Source of the DNA: Modestobacter sp. Leaf380
Lineage (GTDB): Bacteria > Actinomycetota > Actinomycetes > Mycobacteriales > Geodermatophilaceae
DNA: 64,000 nucleotides
NCBI RefSeq assembly: GCF_001424485.1
Contig: NZ_LMQC01000022.1
Span: 1-64,000, forward strand
Reading direction: 5' to 3'
Below the pieces are notes generated by a model, which searched no databases, had not been told where the DNA came from, and worked only from the letters and a program-made list of their open reading frames with translations. Both the position numbers and the translations under genes were made by a program. This document shows, piece by piece, positions 42,004 to 52,183 of this stretch. How positions within the stretch are numbered: the stretch's first letter is position 1; the number at the start of each line of letters is the position of its first letter.

Positions 42004-43860
42004 GTGAGCACCCGCAGCAACGACCCCTCCCGCCGTCCGGCGCGCTCCGGGGACCGTCGTCCCGGCACGGCCGGCCGTGACGTACTGCGTCCGCGCCGCG
42101 AGCCCGGCACCCGCCGTGCCCGCGGGCTGACCCCCACGGTCCGGGCCCGGCGCAACCGCTTCGGGCTGATCGCGATGGTCACCCTGCTGGTCGCCGTCGT
42201 CGTCAAGCTCGTCGTGCTCCAGGGCATCGACGGCAGCGCCTACGCCCAGGCTGCCGAGGACGACCGGATGCGGGTCTTCGACATCTCCGCCATCCGCGGC
42301 GAGATCGTCGACCGCGACGGCAACCGGCTGGCCTACTCCGTGGAGGCCAGCCGGGTCGTCGCCGACCCGACGATCGTGCCCGACCCCGAGCGCACCGCGC
42401 TGGCGCTGACCACGCTGCTGGACGTGCCGGCCGGCGAGCTCACCGAGCAGCTGTCCGGCGAGGGCCGCTACGTGGTGCTCGCCGAGCAGGTCGACACCGC
42501 CACCACCGACGCGATCAGCGAGCTGGCACTGGACGGCATCTCCTTCCAGGACGACCCGGTGCGGCTGTACCCGGCCGGTGTCGTCGGCGGGCAGATCGTC
42601 GGTTTCGTGGGCCGCGACGGCGACGGCCTGGCCGGCATCGAACAGCGCTACGAGGACGTCCTGGCCGGCACCGACGGCGAGCGCCGGGTGGAGGTGGGCG
42701 CCGGCGGGCTGCCCATCCCCTCCGGGATCGACGCCTCCACCCCGGCGGTGGACGGCGGCTCGGTGCAGCTGACCATCGACGAGGACCTGCAGTACACGGT
42801 GCAGCAGCGCCTGGACGTCGAGTGCGCCAACGGCCTCACCACCCGCGGCTCGGCCGTGGTCCAGGAGGTGGCCACCGGCGAGATCGTCGCGATGGCCACC
42901 TGCCCCGGCTACGACCCGGCGCAGGCCCGCAACACCGACCCCGAGCTGCTGGGCAACCCGGCGGTCTCCGACGTCTTCGAGCCCGGCTCGGTGATGAAGG
43001 CCGTCACGCTGGCCGCCGCCATCGAGGAGGGCCACGCCACCCCCGACACCGTGCTCAGCGTCCCCGGGCACATCCAGGCCGGGGACCGGGTCGTCACCGA
43101 CGCCCACGACCACGCGCCGATCGACTGGACGGTGACCGGCATCCTGGCCAAGTCCAGCAACGTCGGCACGATCATGCTGGCCCGCGAGGTCGGTGACCAG
43201 CGGCTGGAGGAGTACCTGCGGGCCTTCGGCATCGGCTCCACCACCGGCATCGAGCTGCCCGGGGAGAGCGCCGGCATCCTGCAGGACTCGGCGGACTGGA
43301 CCCAGAGCAGGGCCGCCAACATCCCGATCGGGCAGGGCGTCTCGGTGACGGCGCTGCAGATGGCGTCGGTCTACCAGACCATCGCCAACGGCGGCGTCCG
43401 GATCGAGCCCCGCCTGGTCAGCTCGGTCACCGCCGCCGACGGCACCGTCACCACCGAGCCCCGCCCCGAGGGCACCCGGGTGGTCAGTGAGTCCACCGCC
43501 GACCAGCTGGCCTACATGCTGGAGGCCGTCGTCGGCCCCGGCGGCACCGCGCCGCTGGGCGAGGTCGACGGGTTCCGGGTCGCCGGCAAGACCGGGACGG
43601 CGCAGCGCGCCAACCCCGAGTGCGGCTGCTACGACGGCGGCGGGTACTTCACCACCTTCGTCGGCTTCGCCCCGGCCGACGCCCCCCGCTACGTCATCGC
43701 CGTCGACCTGGAGCGGCCCACCAGCTCGGCCGAGGGCGGCCAGGTCGCAGCGCCGGTGTTCGCCGACCTGATGCAGTACGCGCTCACGTCCTCCGACGTG
43801 GTCCCCTCGGGCACCGCCCGGCCGGAGTTCCAGCTCACCGGCACCGCCCCCACGAACTGA
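42004..43860 (+). CDS. ftsI: Septal penicillin-binding protein 3 / transpeptidase
   Basis: 618 aa, class B PBP. Basic N terminus, one membrane helix (RFGLIAMVTLLVAVVVKLVVL), dimerisation domain from RGEIVDRDGNRLAYSV. In the transpeptidase domain the active site Ser329-x-x-Lys332 lies in EPGSVMKAV, the SxN motif at 384-386 (SSN), and KTG at 529-531. It cross-links septal peptidoglycan with FtsW. GTG at 42004 is 2 nt after the ftsL stop. No PASTA domain. Confidence 0.95.
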   Translation: MSTRSNDPSRRPARSGDRRPGTAGRDVLRPRREPGTRRARGLTPTVRARRNRFGLIAMVTLLVAVVVKLVVLQGIDGSAYAQAAEDDRMRVFDISAIRGEIVDRDGNRLAYSVEASRVVADPTIVPDPERTALALTTLLDVPAGELTEQLSGEGRYVVLAEQVDTATTDAISELALDGISFQDDPVRLYPAGVVGGQIVGFVGRDGDGLAGIEQRYEDVLAGTDGERRVEVGAGGLPIPSGIDASTPAVDGGSVQLTIDEDLQYTVQQRLDVECANGLTTRGSAVVQEVATGEIVAMATCPGYDPAQARNTDPELLGNPAVSDVFEPGSVMKAVTLAAAIEEGHATPDTVLSVPGHIQAGDRVVTDAHDHAPIDWTVTGILAKSSNVGTIMLAREVGDQRLEEYLRAFGIGSTTGIELPGESAGILQDSADWTQSRAANIPIGQGVSVTALQMASVYQTIANGGVRIEPRLVSSVTAADGTVTTEPRPEGTRVVSESTADQLAYMLEAVVGPGGTAPLGEVDGFRVAGKTGTAQRANPECGCYDGGGYFTTFVGFAPADAPRYVIAVDLERPTSSAEGGQVAAPVFADLMQYALTSSDVVPSGTARPEFQLTGTAPTN

Positions 43861-43935
43861 CCCGGCTCCCGGCCCGGCCCGGTCCCCGCCACGCGCCGAG
43901 CCGGGTCGTCGACGGGGGCCGGGCGGCCACGCCGG

Positions 43936-43941
43936 TAGATT
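43936..43941 (+). promoter_or_regulatory. Candidate internal promoter before murE (TAGATT)
   Basis: TAGATT ends 8 nt before the murE GTG in the 89-nt gap after ftsI, the largest gap between rsmH and ftsQ. The gap also contains an inverted CCGGCTC/GAGCCGG pair. An internal leaderless transcript start is likely. Confidence 0.45.
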
Positions 43942-43949
43942 GGAGCCCC

Positions 43950-45452
43950 GTGAGCACCGCCCTGTCGCAGCTGGCCGACCTCATCGGCCCCGCCGTCCAG
44001 GGAGACCCCACGGTGCCGGTGACCGGGGTGTCCCTCGCCTCGGGCGAGGTCCGGCCCGGTGACCTGTACGCCGCGCTGCCCGGCGCGCGCACCCACGGCG
44101 CCGCCCACGCGGCCCAGGCCGTGGACGCCGGCGCGGTCGCCGTCCTCACCGACCCCGAGGGGGCGCAGCGGCTGCGTGACCTGCCGGTGGCCGTGTGCGT
44201 CGTGGACGACCCGCGCGCGGTGGTCGGCGCCGTCGCCTCCCGGGTGTATGACCGGCCCAGCGGGTCCCTGACCGTCCTGGGCATCACCGGCACCAACGGC
44301 AAGACGACGACCGCCTACCTCGTGGAGGCCGGCCTCGCCGCGGCCGGCTGGACCAGCGGCCTGATCGGCACCGTGCAGACCCGCACCCGCGGCACCGGGC
44401 CCGACGGCGCCCCGGTGGTCACCGAGCTCCCCAGCGTCCGGACGACGCCCGAGGCCCCCGCGCTGCACGCGCTGCTGGCCGGCATGCGGGCCGACGGCGT
44501 GCGCGCGGTGGTGATGGAGGTGTCCAGCCACGCGCTGGTGCTGGGCCGGGTCAACGGCGTCGCCTTCGCCGCCGCCGGGTTCACCAACCTCTCCCGCGAC
44601 CACCTGGACTTCCACGGCGACGTCGAGACCTACTTCCAGGCCAAGGCCCGGCTCTTCGACGGTCGCGCCGCGCACGAGGTGGTCGACGTCGACGACGAGC
44701 ACGGCCGGCGGCTGGTGGGCGCCTCGACCACCACGGTGAGCGGTACCGGCGCGCCCGCGGACTGGCGGGCCACCGACGTGGCCACCGGGCCCGACGGCGG
44801 GTCGGTGTTCACCCTGCACCTGCCCGACGGGTCCACCCGGCCGGCGTCGCTGCGACTGCCCGGGTCCTTCAACGTCTCCAACGCGGTGCTCGCGGTCGCC
44901 CTGCTGGACGCCGTCGGCGTGCCGGTGGACGCCGCGCTGGTCGGCATCGCAGCCACCGTGGTCCCGGGGCGGATGGAGCCGGTCGAGGCCGGCCAGCCCT
45001 TCGTGGCGGTCGTGGACTACGCGCACACCCCCGACGCCGTCGCCACCGCCCTCGCGGCGCTGCGCGCCACCGGCCGCGGACGGGTCCTCACCGTGCTGGG
45101 CTGCGGCGGCGACCGCGACCCCGGCAAGCGGGCCGGGATGGGTGCGGCGGCGGCCGCGGGCAGCGACCTGCTGGTCGTCACCGACGACAACCCGCGCTCG
45201 GAGGACCCGGCGGCGATCCGCGCCGCGATGCTCGCCGGGGTCCCCGCGGACAGCGCCTGCGAGGTCCTGGAGGTGGGGGACCGGCGCGCCGCCATCGAGG
45301 CGGCGGTGCGTCGCGCCCGCCCGGGTGACACCCTGCTCCTCGCCGGCAAGGGCCACGAGACCGGTCAGGACGTCGGCGGGGTCGTGACGCCCTTCGACGA
45401 CCGGGTCGAGCTGCGCCGCGCACTCCAGGCCGCACCGGACAGAGAGGCCTGA
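43950..45452 (+). CDS. murE: UDP-MurNAc-tripeptide synthetase (meso-DAP adding)
   Basis: 500 aa. ATP loop GITGTNGKTTTAYL, the EVSSHALVLGRV stretch, the carbamylated-Lys region (FQAKARLFDG), and DDNPRSEDP. The DNPR motif marks specificity for meso-diaminopimelate, so the wall is of the A1-gamma type. It adds DAP to UDP-MurNAc-Ala-Glu in the cytoplasm. GTG at 43950 follows a -10-like box; murF starts 2 nt after its stop. Confidence 0.95.
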   Translation: MSTALSQLADLIGPAVQGDPTVPVTGVSLASGEVRPGDLYAALPGARTHGAAHAAQAVDAGAVAVLTDPEGAQRLRDLPVAVCVVDDPRAVVGAVASRVYDRPSGSLTVLGITGTNGKTTTAYLVEAGLAAAGWTSGLIGTVQTRTRGTGPDGAPVVTELPSVRTTPEAPALHALLAGMRADGVRAVVMEVSSHALVLGRVNGVAFAAAGFTNLSRDHLDFHGDVETYFQAKARLFDGRAAHEVVDVDDEHGRRLVGASTTTVSGTGAPADWRATDVATGPDGGSVFTLHLPDGSTRPASLRLPGSFNVSNAVLAVALLDAVGVPVDAALVGIAATVVPGRMEPVEAGQPFVAVVDYAHTPDAVATALAALRATGRGRVLTVLGCGGDRDPGKRAGMGAAAAAGSDLLVVTDDNPRSEDPAAIRAAMLAGVPADSACEVLEVGDRRAAIEAAVRRARPGDTLLLAGKGHETGQDVGGVVTPFDDRVELRRALQAAPDREA

Positions 45453-45454
45453 CC

Positions 45455-46879
45455 GTGATCGAGCTCAGCCTCACCGAGATCGCCGCCGCCGTCGGCGGCG
45501 AGCTCGTCGGACCCGACGCCGTCGTCACCGGGGCGGTGACGGTGGACAGCCGCACGGTCGGTGCCGGAGACCTGTACGTCGCGCTGCCCGGGGAACGGGT
45601 CGACGGGCACGACTACGTCGGTGCCGCGGTCGCCGCCGGGGCCGTCGGGGCGCTGTCCACGCGCGCCCACGACGGCGGCCCCGTGGTCGTCGTCGATGAC
45701 CCGGTCGTGGCCCTGGGACGGTTGGCGCACGCCGTGCACGAGCGGCTGACCGGCCTGACCACCGTGGGGATCACCGGGTCCTCGGGCAAGACCTCCACCA
45801 AGGACCTCCTCGGCCAGGTGCTGGACGCGGTCGCCCCCACGGTCAGCCCGCCCGGGTCCTTCAACAACGACATCGGCCTGCCGCTGACGGTCCTCTCGGC
45901 CGACGCCGGCACCCGGTACCTGGTCCTGGAGATGGGCTCGCGCGGCCCCGGGCACATCGCCCGGCTGTGCGCCGTGGCCCGGCCCGACGTCGGAGTGGTG
46001 CTCAACGTGGGCTCCGCGCACCTGGGGGAGTTCGGCAGCGCCGAGGTCATCGCCACCGCCAAGGGCGAGCTGGTGGAGGCCCTGGCCCCCGAGGGCACCG
46101 CCGTGCTCAACGCCGACGACGCCCGGGTCGCCGGCATGGCCCCCCGCACCCGCGGCCGGGTGCTGCTCACCGGCACCGGCCCGACCGCGCAGGTGCGGGC
46201 CACCGACGTCGTCCTGGACGCCGCCGCCCGTGCCACGTTCACCCTGCACGCCGGTGGGGAGACCCACGAGGTGTCCCTGCAGGTCGTCGGCGCCCACCAG
46301 GTGGCCAACGCGCTGTCGGCCGCCGGTGCCGCGCTGGCCGCCGGGCTCACCCCCGGCCAGGTCGCCGCCGGGCTCTCCGCCGCCGCCACCCGCAGCCGCT
46401 GGCGGATGGAGGTCACCGCACGCGCCGACGGCGTCACGGTGGTCAACGACGCCTACAACGCCAACCCCGAGTCCATGCGCGCCGCGCTCGCCGCCCTGAC
46501 GACGATGACCGGCACCCGCCGGGTCGCGGTCCTGGGCGCGATGGGCGAGCTGGGCCCCGGTGCCGACGACGAGCACGCCCGGCTCGGTGAGCACGCCGCC
46601 GGCGTGGTCGACCTGCTGGTGGCCGTCGGACCCGATGCACGCCAGATCGTGGCGGGAGCCGCCTCGGCGACCGCCACCGGGGCCGTGGCAGCACGGCCCC
46701 ACCGAGAGGAGTCGGTGCACGTGCCGGACCGGGCTGCCGCCCGCCAGCTGCTCGCGGGGGTGCTGCGCCCGGGCGACGTCGTCCTGGTGAAGGCCTCCCG
46801 CTCCTACGGGTTCGAGCTGCTGGCCGCCGACCTCATCGCCGACGGCGGGGGAGCAGGCGACGAGGTGGGCGCGCAGTGA
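45455..46879 (+). CDS. murF: UDP-MurNAc-pentapeptide synthetase (D-Ala-D-Ala adding)
   Basis: 474 aa. ATP loop GITGSSGKTSTKDLL, PGSFNNDIGLPLTVL, EMGSRGPGHIARL, and the C-terminal VVNDAYNANPESMRAAL are MurF marks. It adds D-Ala-D-Ala to the UDP-MurNAc tripeptide. GTG at 45455; its stop overlaps the mraY GTG (GTGA). Confidence 0.95.
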   Translation: MIELSLTEIAAAVGGELVGPDAVVTGAVTVDSRTVGAGDLYVALPGERVDGHDYVGAAVAAGAVGALSTRAHDGGPVVVVDDPVVALGRLAHAVHERLTGLTTVGITGSSGKTSTKDLLGQVLDAVAPTVSPPGSFNNDIGLPLTVLSADAGTRYLVLEMGSRGPGHIARLCAVARPDVGVVLNVGSAHLGEFGSAEVIATAKGELVEALAPEGTAVLNADDARVAGMAPRTRGRVLLTGTGPTAQVRATDVVLDAAARATFTLHAGGETHEVSLQVVGAHQVANALSAAGAALAAGLTPGQVAAGLSAAATRSRWRMEVTARADGVTVVNDAYNANPESMRAALAALTTMTGTRRVAVLGAMGELGPGADDEHARLGEHAAGVVDLLVAVGPDARQIVAGAASATATGAVAARPHREESVHVPDRAAARQLLAGVLRPGDVVLVKASRSYGFELLAADLIADGGGAGDEVGAQ

Positions 46880-47958
46880 AGTCCGTCCTCGTCGCGGCCG
46901 CCTTCGGCCTGATCATCTCCATCCTGCTGACCCCGGTGGCCATCAAGGCCTTCCGCGGCCGCGGGTTCGGGCAGGAGATCCGGGACGACGGCCCGGAGAG
47001 CCACCTGTCCAAGAAGGGCACGCCCACGATGGGCGGCACCGTCATCGTCTTCGCCACGGTGGCCGGCTACTTCATCTCCCACCTGTTCCTGCTCGGCCAG
47101 GAGGGGCGCGGGGTCACGACCACGGCGTTGCTGCTGCTGTTCCTGTTCGTCGGGCTGGGCACGGTCGGGTTCCTCGACGACTACCTCAAGATCCGGCACC
47201 GGCGCAGCCTGGGCCTCAACAGCACCGCCAAGCTGGTCGGTCAGCTGGTCGTCGGGCTGGTCTTCGCCGTCCTCGCGCTGGTGGAGACCGGTGGACCGGG
47301 CGGGCAGGCGGTGGCCTCCACCACGGTGTCCTTCGTCCGGGAGATCGCCCCGCTGGCCATGCCCGCGGTGCTCTTCGTGGCGCTGGCCTACCTGTTCATC
47401 GCCGGGTTCTCCAACGCCGTCAACCTCACCGACGGCCTGGACGGGCTGGCCGCGGGCTGCTCGGCGATGGTCTTCGGTGCCTACGTCGTCATCTCCTTCT
47501 GGCAGTTCGGGCACGACTGCAGCACCGCCGTCGTCGCCGGCTGCTACACCGTCCGGGACCCCCTGGACGTCACGCTGGTCGCGGCCGCGGCGATGGGCGC
47601 CTGCCTGGGCTTCCTGTGGTGGAACACCTCGCCGGCCCGGATCTTCATGGGCGACACCGGCTCCCTGGCCCTCGGTGGCCTGATGGCCGGCATCGCGATC
47701 GTCACCCGCACCGAGCTGCTGCTGGTCGTGCTGGGCGGCCTCTTCGTCGCCGTCACCCTGTCGGTGGTCATCCAGGTGGCCTTCTTCAAGGCGACCCGGC
47801 GGCGGGTGTTCCGGATGGCGCCGCTGCACCACCACTTCGAGCTCGCCGGCTGGGCGGAGAACACCGTCATCGTGCGGTTCTGGTTGGTGACCGGGATGGC
47901 GGTCGCCTTCGGCATCGGCGCCTTCTACGCCGACTGGCTCTCCCTCACGGGGCTGTGA
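46876..47958 (+). CDS. mraY: Phospho-N-acetylmuramoyl-pentapeptide transferase
   Basis: 360 aa, ten membrane helices. Catalytic Asp-rich motifs GFLDDYLKI, NLTDGLDGLAAG and FMGDTGSLALGG, the HHHFEL motif (PLHHHFELAGW), and the KGTPTMGG loop are complete. It makes lipid I from UDP-MurNAc-pentapeptide and undecaprenyl phosphate at the inner face of the membrane. Confidence 0.96.
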   Translation: MKSVLVAAAFGLIISILLTPVAIKAFRGRGFGQEIRDDGPESHLSKKGTPTMGGTVIVFATVAGYFISHLFLLGQEGRGVTTTALLLLFLFVGLGTVGFLDDYLKIRHRRSLGLNSTAKLVGQLVVGLVFAVLALVETGGPGGQAVASTTVSFVREIAPLAMPAVLFVALAYLFIAGFSNAVNLTDGLDGLAAGCSAMVFGAYVVISFWQFGHDCSTAVVAGCYTVRDPLDVTLVAAAAMGACLGFLWWNTSPARIFMGDTGSLALGGLMAGIAIVTRTELLLVVLGGLFVAVTLSVVIQVAFFKATRRRVFRMAPLHHHFELAGWAENTVIVRFWLVTGMAVAFGIGAFYADWLSLTGL

Positions 47959-49376
47959 TGGCCGCCCTGGGGCGGGTGCTGGTCTGCGGGCTGGGTGTCT
48001 CGGGGGCCGCCGCCGCACGGGTGCTGCTGGCCCGCGGGGACACCGTGCTGCTCGCCGACGCCGGCACCCCGTCGGTGCGCGCCGAGCTCGAGGAGGCCGG
48101 CGCGACCTGGCTGGGCGCGGTCACCGAGTGCCCGGACGACGTCGACCTGGTGGTCACCTCGCCGGGCTGGCGGCCGGACTCGCCGCTGCTGCGCTCGGCG
48201 GCCCGGGCCGGCGTCGAGGTGGTGGGGGAGCCCGAGCTCGCCTGGCGGCTGCGCCTGCCGCTGGCCGACGGGCGGCCCGCGCCCTGGTACGCCGTCACCG
48301 GCACCAACGGCAAGACCACCACGGTCACCATGCTGGAGGCCCTGCTGCTGGCCGGGGGACGCCGCGCGGTCGCCGCCGGCAACGTCGGCCGCCCGCTGGT
48401 CGAGGTGGTCACCGCCACCGACCCCGACGGCACGCCCACCTTCGACGCGTTCGCGGTCGAGCTGTCCTCCTTCCAGCTGCACTGGTCCTCCTCGCTGGCC
48501 CCGGCGGCCGCCGCGGTGCTCAACGTCGCCGACGACCACGTCGACTGGCACGGCAGCGCCGAGGCCTACCGGGACGCCAAGGCCACGGTGCTGGCGCTGA
48601 CCCCGGTCGCGGTCGCCGACGCAGGCGACCCGGTGGCCGCCGCCCTGGTCCGCGAGCACCCGCACCCGGTCACCGTCACCCTCGACGAGCCGCAGCCCGG
48701 CCAGCTGGGGGTCCGGTCCGGGGCGCTGGTGGACCGGGCGTTCGCCGCCTCCCCGGCCGGCGACGTGCTGGTGGAGAGCTCGGCGTTGCAGGTCTCGGGC
48801 CCGCACAACACCGTCAACGCCCTGGTCGCCGCCGCACTGGCCCGGGTCGCGGGGGTGGGCGCCGAGGCCATCGGCCGCGGGCTGGCCGGTTTCCGGGGCG
48901 GCGCGCACCGCAACGTCCTGGTCGCCTCCGTCGACGGCGTCGACTGGGTGGACGACTCCAAGGCCACCAACCCGCACGCGGCCGGCGCCTCGCTGGCCGC
49001 CTACCCCCGGGTCGTCTGGGTCGCCGGCGGCCTGCTCAAGGGCGCCGACGTCGACCCGCTGGTCGCCGCGGTCGGCGCCCGCCTGGCCGGGGTGGTCCTG
49101 CTGGGCCGCGACCGCGAGGTGCTGGCCAGGTCCCTGGCGCGACACGCCCCCACCGTCCCCCGGATCGTCGTCCCCAGCGGTGATGATGCAGACGTGGCGG
49201 GTGTGACTGCTGTGACTGGCGAGGCCGTGATGACCCAGGTCGTCCGGGCCGCCGCACGGCTCGCCCAGCCGGGGGACACCGTCCTCCTCGCTCCCGCCGC
49301 CGCGTCCATGGACGTGTTCACCGACTACGCGCACCGCGGCCGCGCCTTCGCCGACGCGGTACGCCAGCTGCACTGA
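47958..49376 (+). CDS. murD: UDP-MurNAc-L-Ala:D-Glu ligase
   Basis: 472 aa. N-terminal Rossmann part VLVCGLGVSGAAAARVL, VVTSPGWRPDSPLL, ATP loop AVTGTNGKTTTVTML, ELSSFQLHWSSSL, and VDWVDDSKATNPHAA are MurD marks. It adds D-Glu to UDP-MurNAc-L-Ala. ATG at 47958 overlaps the mraY stop by one base; GTG at 47955 is also in frame. Confidence 0.95.
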   Translation: MAALGRVLVCGLGVSGAAAARVLLARGDTVLLADAGTPSVRAELEEAGATWLGAVTECPDDVDLVVTSPGWRPDSPLLRSAARAGVEVVGEPELAWRLRLPLADGRPAPWYAVTGTNGKTTTVTMLEALLLAGGRRAVAAGNVGRPLVEVVTATDPDGTPTFDAFAVELSSFQLHWSSSLAPAAAAVLNVADDHVDWHGSAEAYRDAKATVLALTPVAVADAGDPVAAALVREHPHPVTVTLDEPQPGQLGVRSGALVDRAFAASPAGDVLVESSALQVSGPHNTVNALVAAALARVAGVGAEAIGRGLAGFRGGAHRNVLVASVDGVDWVDDSKATNPHAAGASLAAYPRVVWVAGGLLKGADVDPLVAAVGARLAGVVLLGRDREVLARSLARHAPTVPRIVVPSGDDADVAGVTAVTGEAVMTQVVRAAARLAQPGDTVLLAPAAASMDVFTDYAHRGRAFADAVRQLH

Positions 49377-49387
49377 CGGGGGCCTCG

Positions 49388-51013
49388 ATGGCGAGCACGA
49401 CGACCGCCCGACCGCGCGCGACCGCGGACGGGGCACCCCGGACCACCCGCCGGGAGACCACGTCGACCGCCGCCCGCCGCCGGGGCGAGGCCGCCTCGCG
49501 CGGCCCGCTCTTCCGGGCCCCGGCCTGGCTGGACGGCCCGATGACCAGCTCGCACCTGGTCCTGGGCTCGGCCGGGCTGCTGCTGGCCATCGGACTGGTC
49601 ATGGTGTTCTCGGCCTCCAGCGTCGAGGCGGCCATCGACGGACAGCCCGCCTGGCTGCCCGGCGTCCGGCAGATCGCCTTCGCGGTGGTCGGCCTGGGCG
49701 CGATGCTGGTCGCGCTCCGCCTGCCGGTCGGCTACGTGCGCCGGTACTCCGGGGTGGGCCTGCTGCTGTCCGCGGTGCTGCTGGCCGCCGTGCTCGTGCC
49801 CGGCATCGGCAAGGAGCTCAACGGCGCCCGGCAGTGGATCCCGCTGGGCTTCGTGGACTTCCAGCCCTCCGAGCTGGCCAAGCTGGTGATGGCCCTGTGG
49901 GGCGCCCACGTCATCGCCCTGCGCGAGCGCTGGCTGACCACGAAGTCGCTGCTCGTGCCCGTCGTCCCGGTCTTCCTGGTCTTCGCCGCCCTGCTGCTGC
50001 TCGAACCCGACATGGGCGCCACCGTCGGGCTGGCCCTCGTCGTCGCCGGTCTGCTGTGGGCCGGTGGGCTGCCCGGCCGCTGGGTCGCCGGCCTCGCCCT
50101 GGTCGCCGCGGCCGCCATCGCCGTCATCGCGCTGAGCGCGTCCTACCGGGCGGCCCGGCTGTTCTCCTTCCTGGACCCCTTCGCCGACGCCGAGAGCGGT
50201 GGCTTCCAGGCCGTCAAGGGCCTGTACGCGCTGGCCACCGGCGGCTTCTGGGGCGTGGGGCTGGGCAACAGCCGGATGAAGTGGAACATCCTCCCGCACG
50301 CCGAGAGCGACTACATCTTCGCGATCATCGGCGAGGAGCTGGGCTTCCTGGGCTGCCTCGTCGTCGTCACCCTCTACGGGGTGCTCGCCTACGCCGGCTT
50401 CCGGATCGCCCGCCGGGCGGCCGACCGGTTCATCCAGCTGGCCAGCGTCGCCATCACCGTGTGGTTGATCGGGCAGGCCTCGATCAACATGGGCTACGTG
50501 GTCGGTCTGCTGCCGGTCACCGGTGTCACGCTGCCGCTGGTCTCCGCCGGTGGCACCTCGCTGGTGCTGACCCTCTTCATCGTCGGCCTGCTGGTCCGCT
50601 TCGCCCGCGCCGAGCCCGCCGCCATCGAGCACGAGCGCGCCCACCGCGCCGCGCACCCGGTCCGTGGGCTGGGCCGGCTCGCCCGCTGGCTGGTGCCGGT
50701 GCCCGCGCACGCCGTGGACCCGCTGCCGACCGTGGGACGCCGTCGGACCGGGCCCGGGCCGGCGCGGCCTCCGGCCGGCCGCACGCTGACCCGCACCGGA
50801 CGACCGGGGCCCCGGGCCGAGGAGCCCGAGGGCCCGCGGCGGGAGCGCCGGGTGCCCGCGGGAGCGCCGGGGCCGGCAGCCGGGCAGACTGCCCGGGACC
50901 GTGCGGCACCCCGTGACGGGGCCACCCGGGGGACCACCCCCGGCCGGACCCGTGAGCCGGGCCGCCCCCGGACGGACCGGCCGGAGCGCGAACGGCCCGG
51001 CCGGCCGCGGTGA
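49388..51013 (+). CDS. ftsW: Septal peptidoglycan polymerase FtsW
   Basis: 541 aa SEDS protein with about ten helices between residues 55 and 410. The catalytic loop lies in ELNGARQWIPLGFVDFQPSELAK, and the C-terminal SEDS part reads GLLPVTGVTLPLVSAGGTS. A Thr/Arg-rich N-terminal tail and a disordered Pro/Arg-rich C-terminal tail of about 115 residues are cytoplasmic and not part of the SEDS core; such tails often bind FtsZ or FtsI in actinobacteria. It polymerises lipid II at the septum. Confidence 0.94.
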   Translation: MASTTTARPRATADGAPRTTRRETTSTAARRRGEAASRGPLFRAPAWLDGPMTSSHLVLGSAGLLLAIGLVMVFSASSVEAAIDGQPAWLPGVRQIAFAVVGLGAMLVALRLPVGYVRRYSGVGLLLSAVLLAAVLVPGIGKELNGARQWIPLGFVDFQPSELAKLVMALWGAHVIALRERWLTTKSLLVPVVPVFLVFAALLLLEPDMGATVGLALVVAGLLWAGGLPGRWVAGLALVAAAAIAVIALSASYRAARLFSFLDPFADAESGGFQAVKGLYALATGGFWGVGLGNSRMKWNILPHAESDYIFAIIGEELGFLGCLVVVTLYGVLAYAGFRIARRAADRFIQLASVAITVWLIGQASINMGYVVGLLPVTGVTLPLVSAGGTSLVLTLFIVGLLVRFARAEPAAIEHERAHRAAHPVRGLGRLARWLVPVPAHAVDPLPTVGRRRTGPGPARPPAGRTLTRTGRPGPRAEEPEGPRRERRVPAGAPGPAAGQTARDRAAPRDGATRGTTPGRTREPGRPRTDRPERERPGRPR

Positions 51014-51040
51014 CCCCCCGACCCCTGTGAGACTGGACCC

Positions 51041-52183
51041 GTGACCCCTGCACCACCACCGCCCGCCGCCCCACGCGCCCGGCCGGTCAGCGTCGTGCTG
51101 GCCGGCGGGGGCACCGGAGGCCACATCGAGCCGATGCTGGCCCTCGCCGACGCCCTGGTGCGTCGCACCGACACCCCCGGCGGCCCCCCGCGGGTCACCT
51201 GCCTGGGCACCGCCCGCGGCATGGAGACCCGACTGGTCCCCGCCCGCGGCCACACCCTGCGGCTGATCCCCCCGGTGCCGCTGCCGCGCAAGCCCACGCC
51301 GGACCTGCTCCGGGTCCCCGGCCGGGTCCGCCGAGCGGTGTCCGAGACCCGCGCTCTCCTGCGCGAGCTGGAGGCCGACGTCGTCGTCGGCTTCGGCGGG
51401 TACGTCGCGCTGCCGGTGTACCTGGCCGCCCGGCGCGAGGGCGTGCCGTTCGTCGTGCACGAGCAGAACCCGCTGCCGGGCCTGGCCAACCGGGTCGGCG
51501 CCCGCGTCGCCGCCCGGGTCGCCGTCACCACGCCGGGGACGCCGCTGCGGGGCGCCGAGCACGTCGGCATGCCGCTGCGCCCGGCCATCACCGGCCTGGA
51601 CCGGGCCGGCCTGCGGGCGGAGGCCCGCGCGCACTTCGGCCTGGACGCCGACCGGCCCACGCTGCTGGTCTTCGGCGGATCCCAGGGTGCCCGGTCGCTG
51701 AACACCGCGGCCACCGCCGCTGCCGACGCGCTCACCGCCGCCGGGGTGCAGGTGCTGCACGCCCGCGGCCCCAAGAACACCGAGGTCGCCGTCCCCGAGC
51801 GGCCGGCCGGGTCGGCGCCCTACGTGGTCGTGGACTACCTGGAGCGGATGGACCTGGCCTACGCCGCCGCGGACCTCGCGCTGTGCCGCTCCGGGGCGGT
51901 CAGCGTCGCTGAGCTGTCCGCCGTCGGGCTGCCCGGTGCGTTCGTCCCGTTGCCCATCGGCAACGGCGAGCAGCGGCGCAACGCGCTCCCCGTCGTCGAG
52001 GCCGGCGGCGGCCTGCTCGTCGACGACGCCGACCTGACGCCCGCGTGGATCACCGGCACCCTGCTGCCCCTGCTCACCGACCCCGCCCGGCTAGCCGAGC
52101 TGTCCCGGCACGCGGCCGCCGCCGGCGTGCCCGACGCCGACGAGAAGCTGGCCGACATCACCCTGGAGGTGGCTCGTCCGTGA
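51041..52183 (+). CDS. murG: Undecaprenyl-PP-MurNAc-pentapeptide GlcNAc transferase
   Basis: 380 aa GT28. [22 protein letters not shown] is the lipid-facing G loop, [15 protein letters not shown] and [15 protein letters not shown] the acceptor domain, [15 protein letters not shown] loop 3, and [20 protein letters not shown] with NGEQRRNA the UDP-GlcNAc site. It makes lipid II. GTG at 51041; its stop overlaps the murC GTG (GTGA). Confidence 0.95.
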   Translation: MTPAPPPPAAPRARPVSVVLAGGGTGGHIEPMLALADALVRRTDTPGGPPRVTCLGTARGMETRLVPARGHTLRLIPPVPLPRKPTPDLLRVPGRVRRAVSETRALLRELEADVVVGFGGYVALPVYLAARREGVPFVVHEQNPLPGLANRVGARVAARVAVTTPGTPLRGAEHVGMPLRPAITGLDRAGLRAEARAHFGLDADRPTLLVFGGSQGARSLNTAATAAADALTAAGVQVLHARGPKNTEVAVPERPAGSAPYVVVDYLERMDLAYAAADLALCRSGAVSVAELSAVGLPGAFVPLPIGNGEQRRNALPVVEAGGGLLVDDADLTPAWITGTLLPLLTDPARLAELSRHAAAAGVPDADEKLADITLEVARP